A stretch of DNA of 64,000 nt, taken from assembly GCA_964517465.1 (NCBI GenBank), contig CAZFEK010000010.1, forward strand, positions 1 to 64,000. Reading direction: 5' to 3'. The notes beneath the pieces are model-generated. The model worked only from the letters and a program-made list of their open reading frames with translations. It was not told where the DNA came from and did no database searches. The stretch is from JACPUX01 sp964517465 (lineage in GTDB: Bacteria; Pseudomonadota; Gammaproteobacteria; Burkholderiales; Casimicrobiaceae). A program made the translations under genes and the position numbers. Of this stretch, positions 52,450 through 59,890 are shown piece by piece (within the stretch, counting starts at the first letter, position 1; every line of letters begins with the position of its first letter).

Positions 52450-53838
52450 TCACCCCGGCTGGCCGTCGCCGGGTTGGCTCAGGATTTCGCGAGCCAGCTT
52501 GGCCAGGCCCGGCAGATTCCAGCGGATCGCCATGCCATCAGACTGCAACACAACCCGGTCAACGAGCGTCAGCATCAGGTGCGCCTGTGTCTTGTCGATG
52601 AACAAGTGCCATGCCGCATCGAGTCTGCCCAACGCCTGAATGATGCTCGCTTCATCAATGGCAGGGTCATCACCACAATCAGCGAGCAGCCCAGCCAGCA
52701 ACGTTTGCGGATTGCGGAACTGACCCCGAACGTGGTGAATGACTGCGTTGTGCAATTCGATGGTCGCCAGATTCACTGGTGCAGTGCCGTCACCTACCGC
52801 CTTATCGTTGGTGGGCGCAATGTAGTAGCGATAGTGCCGCCCTTGCCTGGGCGAGGATTCAAAGCAGGTAAACGCCCGCCCGTCATGCCAGAACAAGCGA
52901 CCTGCCAGCGGAAAATCCAGCGGATCACGGTCTTTGTTCGGCACACCCGTGCGACGTGCGCGCTGCGCCATGACCTCATGAACCTGATTCCAGAGCGCCA
53001 GATCGACGATTGGCGTGTGCTGGCCACGGTGCCATTCCCCATCGTAATAGACCTCGCCGATGAGTATTCGGTTGTTCAGCAGCCGGTATACGGCATTGCG
53101 GTCGAAGGCCTGGCCACCGCGCTTCTTGCCGTCGCGTGTCACCCAACGCTTGGTCTGATAACCACGCTTTTGCAGGAATTCAATCAACTTGCCCATGGAG
53201 CCAAAATCCAAGAAGCGCCGAAAAATGTCCGGCACCATGCCCGCTTCGGCATCGACCGCCGCGAGACGCTGCTGATGGTCGACCCGGTAACCCAGTGGCG
53301 CGCCATTGCCCTGCCACAGGCCATTGGCACGGGTGGCGGTGAGTTTTTCCCGGGTGCGCTCGCCGATGAGTTCCCGCTCGAACTGCGCCAAGCTGGTCAG
53401 AAGATGCAGGTTCAGCCGCCCCTCTGGCGTGGCGGTGTCCAGCGGCTGGCTCACACTGACCAGCCGGATGCCGGGAATGGTGAACAGGGGCAGCAAGATG
53501 CACAAATCCTGAACGCTGCGGCTGAGGCGGTCGAGCCGGTGGACGACCACGACATCGATCTTGTCGGATTGCATATCGTCGAGCAGTTGCCGCAATGCCG
53601 GACGATTCAGATCACCGCCGGAGTAACCGCTGTCTTCATACACGGATTCGATGGTTTGCCAGTGCTCATGCCGGTGCGCCTCGATGTAGGCGCGGCAGGC
53701 TTGGCCTTGCACTTCAACCGACGGCATGCCCGAGTCCAGCCGGTCATCCACCGACACGCGTGCGTATACCGCGCAGCGCAGTGTGCGTGGCGGTGAGATC
53801 TCGGGGGCCTGAGCAGGAATATGGCGCATAAACAGCAT
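52450..53838 (-). CDS. Large serine recombinase
   Basis: A site-specific recombinase of about 462 residues. The resolvase domain begins CAVYARVSVDDRLDSG with the nucleophilic Ser in ARVS; the conserved Arg region is VVVVHRLDRLSRSVQDL. A recombinase domain follows (APLGYRVDHQQRLAAVD, RNAVYRLLNNRILIGEVYYD). A C-terminal region stands where other family members have a zinc ribbon, but most zinc-ligand Cys are absent here. It faces the ssrA 3' end with about 290 bp between, the usual place for an integrase of an ssrA island. Start ATG or GTG just upstream; the first ATG was taken. Confidence 0.93.
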   Translation of the reverse strand: MLFMRHIPAQAPEISPPRTLRCAVYARVSVDDRLDSGMPSVEVQGQACRAYIEAHRHEHWQTIESVYEDSGYSGGDLNRPALRQLLDDMQSDKIDVVVVHRLDRLSRSVQDLCILLPLFTIPGIRLVSVSQPLDTATPEGRLNLHLLTSLAQFERELIGERTREKLTATRANGLWQGNGAPLGYRVDHQQRLAAVDAEAGMVPDIFRRFLDFGSMGKLIEFLQKRGYQTKRWVTRDGKKRGGQAFDRNAVYRLLNNRILIGEVYYDGEWHRGQHTPIVDLALWNQVHEVMAQRARRTGVPNKDRDPLDFPLAGRLFWHDGRAFTCFESSPRQGRHYRYYIAPTNDKAVGDGTAPVNLATIELHNAVIHHVRGQFRNPQTLLAGLLADCGDDPAIDEASIIQALGRLDAAWHLFIDKTQAHLMLTLVDRVVLQSDGMAIRWNLPGLAKLAREILSQPGDGQPG

Positions 53839-53920
53839 CACCCCAGACTGCTTCTGCCGCCACCAGCGCAGGCACAGTTATGGTCTTGACGCCATATGGC
53901 ATTGAATCCATAATTCACCC

Positions 53921-54307
53921 ATGACTTGGACCGTTCTCTTTCACGATGCCTTTGACACGGAGTTCAGCAGCCTGAAAGAGGATCTGCAGGACGAGCTATT
54001 AGCGCATGCCCGGTTGCTGGCCGAATTCGGTCCGAACCTGGGACGGCCCACCGTGGATACGCTGAAGGGCTCGCGGCACACGAACATGAAATAGCTACGG
54101 TTTTCGTGGAGCGGTCAGGTCTGGCGGGTGGCGTTTGCCTTCGATCCGCAACGGCAGGCCATCCTGCTGGTAGGCGGTGACAAAGGTGGCGCAGACCAGC
54201 GCCGGTTTTACAAACGCTTGATCACCGTAGCCGATGAGCGCTACGACGAGCATCTGGGCACCGTGGCCCAGCAGAGTAAGGAGTCCCATCATGGCAAGAA
54301 AACTTGA
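53921..54307 (+). pseudogene. HigB/RelE-like toxin with in-frame amber stop
   Basis: Reading from the ATG, MTWTVLFHDAFDTEFSSLKE and LAEFGPNLGRPTVDTLKGSR match the phage Gp49-like/HigB toxin family (mRNA interferase type). Codon 58 is TAG, at the place where relatives read MKELRF; here the sequence is NMK-stop-LRFSWSG. The frame then continues normally (VWRVAFAFDPQRQAILLVGG, RRFYKRLITVADERYDEHLG) to a stop inside the antitoxin gene. A single-base change would explain the stop, so the toxin is probably dead unless the stop is suppressed. The antitoxin next door is intact. Confidence 0.82.
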
Positions 54308-54626
54308 TGACGTCATGGCCGCGCTGCCCAAAGAGCGCCAACAACGGGCGGAAGCGCGCGCGATGGAACTGGCCACCCTCAAGGATCTGCGCCTGGCCGC
54401 CCAGCAAACTCAGGAGCAACTGGCTGCCACGCTGGGCGTCGGGCAAGACACCATCTCGCGGCTGGAAAAGCGCAGTGACATGCTGCTGTCGACCCTGCGG
54501 CACTACGTGGAAAGCATGGGCGGCAAGCTGGAGCTCGTAGCGCAATTTCCGAACCGGCCTCCGGTGGTGATTGAACACTTAGGGGTCGATGCCAGCGCAG
54601 GCAGAAAGACGCGCGCCACGGCCTGA
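54291..54626 (+). CDS. HigA-like antitoxin, XRE-family HTH
   Basis: A 111-residue DNA-binding protein. A helical N-terminal part (MARKLDDVMAALPKERQQRA) is followed by an XRE helix-turn-helix: LRLAAQQTQEQLAATLGVGQ and TISRLEKRSDMLLSTLRHYV. It pairs with the toxin gene upstream, overlapping its end by 17 nt, and in such systems it neutralises the toxin and represses the operon. AAGGAG precedes the ATG. The partner toxin carries a nonsense mutation, so this may now be an orphan antitoxin. Confidence 0.87.
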   Translation: MARKLDDVMAALPKERQQRAEARAMELATLKDLRLAAQQTQEQLAATLGVGQDTISRLEKRSDMLLSTLRHYVESMGGKLELVAQFPNRPPVVIEHLGVDASAGRKTRATA

Positions 54627-54682
54627 TCGCCGTTTCACGGCACAGCTTGCGGTCGCCGATTCATATTCGGAATTGCCCTCGG

Positions 54683-55290
54683 GGACAAATGGCCGAAACA
54701 GTGGACTTTTGGCCAAAAACAGGGACTTCTGTTCAGGACGGCGCGGAACTGAACCGTTCCCCGCCCGGTTCCCTGACAAGCTCGTGCCAGCGCTTGGCTG
54801 GCACCGAAGGCTCTGGAGCTGCCTCTGCTTCTTTGGTGGCCGCCCCAGCGGCATTGCCCGCCACGCTGTAGGCCAGTTCCCATTCCAGGATCGCGGGCAG
54901 CGAAAAGCGCAGGTTGCCGACCAGCATTAGGTGCGGCACGACCTTGCGGTTGCGTTCGGCCTGATCACTAAACAAATGGATCGGCAGCGACGCTGCCTCG
55001 GCGATTTCCTTGGCCGAGAGGTAGTGGCGTTCAGCCTCGTCGTCGAGACCCTGACCAAGGGTTGCATCCGGCTCGGCGGGTTTGAACTCCCGATTGATAC
55101 CGAGCAGCTTCATCAGGTGCTGCGCACTGCGGCGCTCGAATTCGACGATGTCGGCTTCGTGATAACGGACGTGGCGGAACAGCTTGTGCCAGACCGGCCC
55201 TTCGCCATCGAGCCGCCAGCGGCGCAGCGTCTTGAGGCTGACCTGCCAGCGGTCGGCGAGGTGTTTTTCGGTCATCACGGGATAGCGCAT
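54683..55290. repeat. Island paralogous segment, copy A
   Basis: About 610 bp that matches 61096-61705 in both the coding part (HTH protein) and about 50 bp of the flank after its stop. The flank shares GACAAATGGCCGAAAC, then GGCCAAAA, CAGGGAC and GGCGCGGAA with the other copy. Identity is high but interrupted, suggesting an older duplication or separate acquisition of related elements. Confidence 0.8.
54733..55290 (-). CDS. Helix-turn-helix (MerR/AlpA-like) island protein, copy A
   Basis: A 185-residue protein with an N-terminal helix-turn-helix: MTEKHLADRWQVSLKTLRRW, then RLDGEGPVWHKLFRHVRYHE, the pattern of AlpA/excisionase-like DNA-binding domains. The middle (AKEIAEAASLPIHLFSDQAE, HLMLVGNLRFSLPAILEWEL) has no family that I recognise. 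A close paralogue lies at 61157-61705. GGAGAAGAAG sits directly before the ATG at MRYPVMTEK, which fixes the start. It could regulate excision or transfer of the island; that is inference. Confidence 0.75.
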   Translation of the reverse strand: MRYPVMTEKHLADRWQVSLKTLRRWRLDGEGPVWHKLFRHVRYHEADIVEFERRSAQHLMKLLGINREFKPAEPDATLGQGLDDEAERHYLSAKEIAEAASLPIHLFSDQAERNRKVVPHLMLVGNLRFSLPAILEWELAYSVAGNAAGAATKEAEAAPEPSVPAKRWHELVREPGGERFSSAPS

Positions 55291-55347
55291 CTTCTTCTCC
55301 ATTGCAAATGTCCCCATGACAACCCTGCTCGCCACCGAAGCCAAGCC

Positions 55348-55854
55348 CTACGGCGTGATGGCAGCGGCGAACCGCTGCAAGCGCTGCCCCTCGGCCCGAG
55401 CTTCACCCAGCAACTGGCTCCAGTCGTCTGGCGGATGACCGCTTTCCAGCATCTTGCGAAATACCCGGTAGGCGTCGTCACCGCTCTCGTAGGCGCGTTT
55501 GGTGTCTGCGTCGTTGACCCACGCGAATACGTTCACCTTGCTGGGCGCGTGGTAGCGGAAGAACAGCCGGTACTGCTGGAAAAACTTCGCCCGGAACCAA
55601 TGCTTGTGATCGTCGCCGAGGGTGTTGCCTTGCCGGTATTCCGGTCGTGTCGGGTCTTGCGGGATGACGTCGAATGCCAATTTGGTGATCGCCGCCAGTC
55701 GCTTGCTGGCGTTCTTTTTCATGTACCGGACCGGGTCTTTTTGCTTGAAGGCCTCGACCTGCTGCGCCAAGGCTTCAATTTGCGCGAGAAACAGCGGGTG
55801 GGCGAAAACCGTCCACCCATGGATGAGCAAGGGCGCGGGGTTGCTGTTGCTCAT
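55348..55854 (-). CDS. yhaV: YhaV-family toxin (type II TA)
   Basis: A 168-residue RelE-fold ribonuclease toxin. The start LIHGWTVFAHPLFLAQIEAL, the core YRQGNTLGDDHKHWFRAKFF, the QYRLFFRYHAPSKVNVFAWV block and the end AYRVFRKMLESGHPPDDW match YhaV closely. It cuts mRNA or rRNA at the ribosome and is held in check by the PrlF antitoxin encoded just upstream, with which it overlaps by ATGA. The gene appears intact. It follows an autoregulated promoter with a large palindromic operator. Confidence 0.92.
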   Translation of the reverse strand: MSNSNPAPLLIHGWTVFAHPLFLAQIEALAQQVEAFKQKDPVRYMKKNASKRLAAITKLAFDVIPQDPTRPEYRQGNTLGDDHKHWFRAKFFQQYRLFFRYHAPSKVNVFAWVNDADTKRAYESGDDAYRVFRKMLESGHPPDDWSQLLGEARAEGQRLQRFAAAITP

Positions 55855-56180
55855 TCATCTTCCGCCGACAGGGGGGCATCGAGATCGACTTCGATGCCAC
55901 CGGTCAGGGACTGGAGGCGCTGCACGAAACTGGCATCAATGGCCTGCAGGCGCTCTGGATGGCTGGCGATGTCGCGGGAGAGGAAACCGAGGAACTGGCC
56001 AAGCACCGGGTCGTCTTCCTCAGTGGACTCGGCGCGCGTCAGCACGACCTCGCCGCCAGGGCGAATGGTGTAGTGGATCTTGTCGCGCTTGCCCAGTTGG
56101 AGGGCGCGGCGCACGGTTTCCGGCACCGTGGTCTGGTAGCGGTCAGTCAGCGTGGATTCGACTTCGAGGGTGGCAGCCAT
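55851..56180 (-). CDS. prlF: PrlF-family antitoxin
   Basis: A 109-residue antitoxin of the PrlF/SohA group with an AbrB-like swapped-hairpin N terminus (ESTLTDRYQTTVPETVRRAL, HYTIRPGGEVVLTRAE). It binds and neutralises YhaV and represses the shared promoter. CGGAGAG lies upstream of the ATG. A 36-bp palindrome covers the promoter region 29-64 bp upstream. The gene is intact and overlaps yhaV by 4 nt. Confidence 0.92.
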   Translation of the reverse strand: MAATLEVESTLTDRYQTTVPETVRRALQLGKRDKIHYTIRPGGEVVLTRAESTEEDDPVLGQFLGFLSRDIASHPERLQAIDASFVQRLQSLTGGIEVDLDAPLSAEDE

Positions 56181-56208
56181 GGCGCTCTCCGGTCAAAAAG
56201 ATGAATGC

Positions 56209-56244
56209 ATTGACATGGTAATGCAATCGCATTGCCTTGTCAAT
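56209..56244. promoter_or_regulatory. Palindromic operator and promoter of prlF-yhaV
   Basis: Two 16-bp arms matching at 14 positions (ATTGACATGGTAATGC and GCATTGCCTTGTCAAT) flank AATC. On the minus strand the arm holds a TTGACA -35 box and, 17 nt on, TACCAT as -10, so a repressor bound to the palindrome would block the promoter. More GCATTG units follow outside. Confidence 0.8.
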
Positions 56245-56417
56245 GCAAGTGCATTGCCTGCGATTGTTGCCATCCTGTCGGTGAACTCGAATGGCCAATG
56301 GCTACCAGTCGCCCATCTCGAACGCATCGCCTCTGGTTGTCCTCCTGATCTGGCGGACGTCCACGAAAACGGCCAAATGATCCAAAATCAGGACTGTAGA
56401 CTTGCGGACGTACTCCT

Positions 56418-56460
56418 GTTCAGATGACGGACGCGGGTTCGGTTCCGTGTTCCACCACCA
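56418..56460. repeat. ssrA-3'-like att repeat, copy 2 (left repeat of 6.2-kb module)
   Basis: A 43-bp sequence identical, except for one base, to 62636-62678. Its inner part (GACGCGGGTTCGGTTCC, ending CCACCACCA) resembles the T arm and CCA end of ssrA at about 24 of 31 positions. It is followed by its own terminator hairpin. This is the expected look of an attachment site left by integration at ssrA. Confidence 0.8.
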
Positions 56461-56465
56461 ATAAT

Positions 56466-56499
56466 GAAACCCCAACCGTTCTGGGTTGGGGTTTTTTCT
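56466..56499 (+). terminator. Terminator following att copy 2
   Basis: A 10-bp stem (AACCCCAACC with GGTTGGGGTT) with a 6-nt loop is followed by TTTT. It stands in the same relation to the att copy as the ssrA terminator does to ssrA. Confidence 0.85.
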
Positions 56500-56809
56500 T
56501 GCCTGATCGCGCCGGTTCCCGCGTACCCGGGCGGGTTCCTGCGGAAGCCTGCGGACTGCGCCGGTCAGCGTCTCGGCCCGTTCCGGGCCACATGCCACTC
56601 TCTCCTGGCCATTCCTTGCTCCCACCTCGCTCCCTGAAACCGGCCCGAAGTCCGCAAAGGCCACAAGTCAGCGCCCTACAGATCAAAGAGTTACGCGCGG
56701 ATGAATCAAACGGTTGGATTACAGCATCGGATAGCAAAGGGAACACGAGCACCTTCCCTGCGAGTCATCGCACTTGCAGTTTGTCAGAAACTCGCATATA
56801 TTTTCGTAC
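56500..56809. other. Gene-free stretch before abiEi
   Basis: About 310 bp without a credible gene. Close to abiEi the sequence becomes AT-rich (CGCATATATTTTCG) and probably holds its promoter. I see no further repeat. Confidence 0.5.
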
Positions 56810-57430
56810 ATGAACACGACGACCAAGACTGCCGAGCTGATTCGCCAGCGCATCGAGGCGATGCCGATCGGGGAGCCTTTCACCCCAACGGCATTCCTGG
56901 AGTGCGGCACGCGTGCGTCCGTCGATCAGACCCTCTCCCGCCTCGTCAGGGCAGGGTCGATCGAGCGCGTGACGCGCGGTGTCTTTGTGCGCCCCGAGGT
57001 CAGCCGTTTCGTCGGCAAGGTTAGCCCCTCGCCGCTGAAGGTGGCCGAGACCGTCGCCAAGACCACTGGCGCCGTCGTCCAGGTTCACGGTGCCGAAGCG
57101 GCGCGTCGGCTCGAACTGACCACGCAGGTTCCGACCCAGTCTGTATTCGTGACATCCGGCCCGTCGAAGCGCATCCGCGTGGGGAAGATGGAGATCCGTC
57201 TGCAGCACGTCTGCCAGCGCAAGTTGGCCCTGGCGGGTCGGCCCGCCGGGCTCGCGCTTGCGGCAATGTGGTACCTCGGCAAGACGGAAGTAACGCCGGC
57301 TCTCGTCGAGAAGATTCGACGCAAGCTGGGATCGAGCGAGTTCGAGGCGCTGAAGTCAGCCACCAGCTCAATGCCCGCGTGGATGAGCGACGCCATCTTC
57401 CGGAGCGAGCGGACGGCCGTTCATGCCTGA
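56810..57430 (+). CDS. AbiEi-like antitoxin (type IV TA, DUF6088)
   Basis: A 206-residue protein with an N-terminal winged helix (TKTAELIRQRIEAMPIGEPF, CGTRASVDQTLSRLVRAGSI, TRGVFVRPEVSRFVGKV), as in AbiEi/DUF6088 antitoxins, which repress their own promoter rather than bind the toxin. The ATG at MNTTTKTAELI is chosen; the longer frame lacks a ribosome-binding site. It overlaps the toxin gene by 8 nt. Together they form an AbiE phage-defence pair. Confidence 0.88.
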   Translation: MNTTTKTAELIRQRIEAMPIGEPFTPTAFLECGTRASVDQTLSRLVRAGSIERVTRGVFVRPEVSRFVGKVSPSPLKVAETVAKTTGAVVQVHGAEAARRLELTTQVPTQSVFVTSGPSKRIRVGKMEIRLQHVCQRKLALAGRPAGLALAAMWYLGKTEVTPALVEKIRRKLGSSEFEALKSATSSMPAWMSDAIFRSERTAVHA

Positions 57431-58439
57431 GTCCTTCCTGCACCTGCAAGCTCAAGAGCAGTCCCAAATCTATCGGGCACTGGCTCCTCAGCTTGCCCGC
57501 TCGCCCGTCGTACTGGAAAAAGATGTCTGGGTCTGCTGGGTGCTGCAGGCCCTGTTCACCATGCCCGGCCGACTGCCAATGGCCTTCAAGGGCGGCACAT
57601 CACTCTCCAAGGTGTTCGGAGCAATTGCGCGCTTCTCCGAGGATGTGGACATCACGCTCGACTACCGTGGCTTGGACGGCTCCTTCGATCCGTTCGCTGA
57701 AGGCGTCTCACGCAATCGGCTGAAGAAATTCAGCGAGGATCTCCAGTCTTTCGTGCGCGATCATGCTCATGGTGTTGTGGCACCGCACTTCCAGAAGACA
57801 CTGGCAGCCGAGTTCGATGCCGGCGCATTCCAGCTTGAAGTCAGCGATGACGGCGAGCAGTTGCGTGTGCACTACCCGACTGTGCTTGAGGCGCCGGGGG
57901 AGTACGTGGGCAACAGCGTCCTGATTGAGTTCGGTGGCCGCGACATCACCGAGCCGAACGAAGAGCATGAGGTACGTCCCGACATCGCCGAGCATGTCAC
58001 TGCACTCGATTTTCCTCGCTCGAAGGTCAGCGTGCTATCCCCGGCACGTACCTTCTGGGAAAAAGCGACGCTGATGCACGTCGAGTGCCAGCGCGACGAG
58101 TTCCGTACTGGCACCGAGCGCCTGTCACGCCACTGGTACGACCTGGCCATGCTGGCCGATCTTGTCCATGGGAAAGCCGCTGTGGCCGATCGCGCTCTGC
58201 TCGCGAATGTCGTCAAGCACAAAAAGGTCTTCTACAACGCGAGCTACGCCAACTACGACGCATGCCTGACCGGGCAGCTCAGGCTCATTCCGGAAGATGC
58301 TGCACTGGCCGCCCTGCGCGATGACTTCCAGCGAATGATCGGTGCCGGCATGTTCATCGGCGCGCCACCCTCCTTCGATGCCATCGTCGATCGTCTGCGT
58401 GCGCTGGAAGCAGCGATCAATGGGTGCGGTAATGGTTGA
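57423..58439 (+). CDS. AbiEii-like nucleotidyltransferase toxin
   Basis: A 338-residue protein of the AbiEii/AbiGii family. The nucleotidyltransferase motif is MAFKGGTSLSKVFGAIARFS followed by EDVDITLDYR, with the GGTS loop and the D-x-D pair. Members add nucleotides to tRNA ends or otherwise block translation and give abortive infection. The downstream block ARTFWEKATLMHVECQRDEF and HWYDLAMLADL is also typical. It is intact and overlaps abiEi. It lies inside the 6.2-kb module bounded by the 43-bp repeats. Confidence 0.9.
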   Translation: MPESFLHLQAQEQSQIYRALAPQLARSPVVLEKDVWVCWVLQALFTMPGRLPMAFKGGTSLSKVFGAIARFSEDVDITLDYRGLDGSFDPFAEGVSRNRLKKFSEDLQSFVRDHAHGVVAPHFQKTLAAEFDAGAFQLEVSDDGEQLRVHYPTVLEAPGEYVGNSVLIEFGGRDITEPNEEHEVRPDIAEHVTALDFPRSKVSVLSPARTFWEKATLMHVECQRDEFRTGTERLSRHWYDLAMLADLVHGKAAVADRALLANVVKHKKVFYNASYANYDACLTGQLRLIPEDAALAALRDDFQRMIGAGMFIGAPPSFDAIVDRLRALEAAINGCGNG

Positions 58440-58650
58440 AGCCACTACTGTCCGGTAGATTTCAGAAGAGAATCCGCTGGTTGCCTTCTGACGGATCGGA
58501 ATCGCGTAGTACGGCATTGGCAACGAGGTGATCCAGCGTGATTTTCTCGAATTGGTCTCGACAAGATGCAAGAAAATAATGACCGCCGCGAGCCCCTTCA
58601 TGTTGCAAAATGTCGGTGCTTATCAATAACTGCCGACAAAACGGAACACA

Positions 58651-58864
58651 TCAGCCAGCTCTGGCTTGAACCGTTGAGGTCTTGGTCGACGTCGCCAAGC
58701 ACGATTCCTCATAGGCTTCGATGTCGACCTGCCTATACAGCACGCGTCCCCTTCAGCTTCATGAATTTCGGCCCGATGCCTTCGCTGCGCCAGCGTTCGA
58801 GGCAGGCCTCGCTGAGATGCCAGCGGGTGGCCAGTTGTTTTTGGTTGAGGTGAAAGACTTCCAT
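58651..58864 (-). pseudogene. AlpA-like regulator, frameshifted
   Basis: From the ATG the frame gives MEVFHLNQKQLATRWHLSEA and ERWRSEGIGPKFMKLKG, a small excisionase/AlpA-type helix-turn-helix, then stops at codon 44 (TAG at 58733-58735). Shifted by one base, the next frame continues as LYRQVDIEAYEESCLATSTK to a TGA at 58651, as intact relatives do. A single-base indel near 58741 therefore broke the gene. GGAG lies shortly upstream of the ATG. In intact form it would be about 70 residues. The rest of 58440-58650 holds no gene that I can support. Confidence 0.78.
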
Positions 58865-59038
58865 TTTGGTCTCCTTCCGAATGAGTTAGCAGGAGTCCAT
58901 GAAGGCGCTGTTCCGCGCGTAAGCCAAGCGATATTTGGCGCTGATCCATTCGCCGCAAAGAAGATGTAATAGCGCAGTTCTGAAAGCCGCGCCACATTGG
59001 GTGTAGATGGGTGCTAATTTGGAATCGAGAGCACCGCC

Positions 59039-59155
59039 ATTTCCCGATCGGGAAATGGCGAACCGAATCATGCCCTAGCCACACAAAAAATTCCCGATCG
59101 GGAAATATCCCTTGCACTTAGGCCGGTTGTAACTGATAATTTCCCGAACGGGAAA
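59039..59155. promoter_or_regulatory. Three palindromic operators upstream of hipB, 50 bp apart
   Basis: ATTTCCCGATCGGGAAAT at 59039-59056, TTCCCGATCGGGAA at 59091-59104 and TTCCCGAACGGGAA at 59141-59154. The centres are exactly 50 bp apart, about five helical turns, so bound repressors would face the same side of the DNA. The last one lies 12 bp before the hipB start. They are most likely binding sites for HipB. Confidence 0.85.
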
Positions 59156-59166
59156 CTGAACAAGCC

Positions 59167-59427
59167 ATGACGTCCATACGATCACCTCAACAACTAGGCG
59201 ATGCACTACGTGCTGCTCGCAAGCAGCTCGGGCTGACGCAACCCCAGTTGGCGCTGGCGGCTGGGGTGGGCGTGCGCTTCATTGTCGACCTTGAAGCAGG
59301 CAAGCCCACCTTGCGGCTGGAAAACGTGCTGCGGGTCATTGATGCCCTGGGCGGTGAGATTCAGCTGAGTGGATTGCCATCTGCTGCTTCCGACGATCAA
59401 CGAGAGGATGACGGCCATGGCGCATGA
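59167..59427 (+). CDS. HipB-like antitoxin, XRE-family HTH
   Basis: An 86-residue repressor of the HipB/y4mF group. The helix-turn-helix is LGDALRAARKQLGLTQPQLA followed by AAGVGVRFIVDLEAGKPTLR. In HipBA systems it binds operator palindromes and sequesters the HipA kinase. Three matching palindromes lie just upstream. Its stop overlaps the start of a hipA remnant. The gene is intact while its partner is truncated, so it may now act only as a repressor. Confidence 0.88.
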   Translation: MTSIRSPQQLGDALRAARKQLGLTQPQLALAAGVGVRFIVDLEAGKPTLRLENVLRVIDALGGEIQLSGLPSAASDDQREDDGHGA

Positions 59428-59590
59428 GCTGGAAGTCTGGCTTTTCGCCGATCGTGTAGGCACGTTGGCGCTGGTTGATGGGTTGCTAAACTTTCGCTAC
59501 ACCCCTGATTGGCTGACACACAAAGACACTGTTGCCTTGTCCGCCTCGCTGATTGAGTCCGTAAACTGCTGTAAATCGAGTGGCGGGTAG
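59417..59590 (+). pseudogene. hipA remnant, N-terminal 57 codons
   Basis: The start MAHELEVWLFADRVGTLALV and the following RYTPDWLTHKDTVALSASL match the N terminus of HipA kinases (normally about 400-440 residues). After ASL the sequence no longer resembles HipA (IESVNCCKSSGG) and stops. The break coincides with the left end of a 140-bp element with inverted ends. No other part of hipA is visible downstream. The kinase core, including the activation loop and catalytic Asp, is gone. Confidence 0.85.
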
Positions 59591-59695
59591 CCACCCGAGC
59601 TGCCGCCGGCGAGGGCAACAACGTTGTTGCCCTCGCCGGCTGAAAATCAGACGTCATCGAATGAGCTGAAGGAAATTTACAGCAATTTTTGGACT
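59556..59695. repeat. 140-bp MITE-like element with nested palindromes
   Basis: Terminal inverted repeats of 21 bp (59556-59576 and 59675-59695, three mismatches) bracket a perfect 36-bp palindrome with no loop (59605-59640, arms beginning GCCGGCGAGGGCAACAAC). A smaller hairpin, GTGGC-GGGTA-GCCAC, lies at 59580-59594. It carries no gene and begins where hipA is cut off. It could be a miniature transposable element or a recombination site. The remainder up to 59890 has no gene. Confidence 0.7.
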
Positions 59696-59890
59696 TGACT
59701 AACGGCTGCTTGGCGCAAGAGCGGATTGCTTGGAATACTGCCTGCAATACCTTGCAGCATTCAATTTTCCAGAACAACTGATCTGCTGCGGCGACCGGGG
59801 CTGCTGGATGCGGCAATTAGCTGCAGCATTCGCCGCACATCACGCGGAGAATGGCTTGCGTTTGCGGCGAATGGGGTGTTTAATCTCCGC

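Noticed and set aside
56418..56460. A complete tRNA or second tmRNA gene at the att copies
   Set aside because: Only a T-arm-like hairpin and a CCA-like end are present; no anticodon arm, D arm or tag frame lies upstream.
59605..59640. The 36-bp palindrome as an integron attC site or intrinsic terminator
   Set aside because: The flanks do not contain the RYYYAAC/GTTRRRY core boxes of attC, and no U run follows either strand, so neither label is supported.
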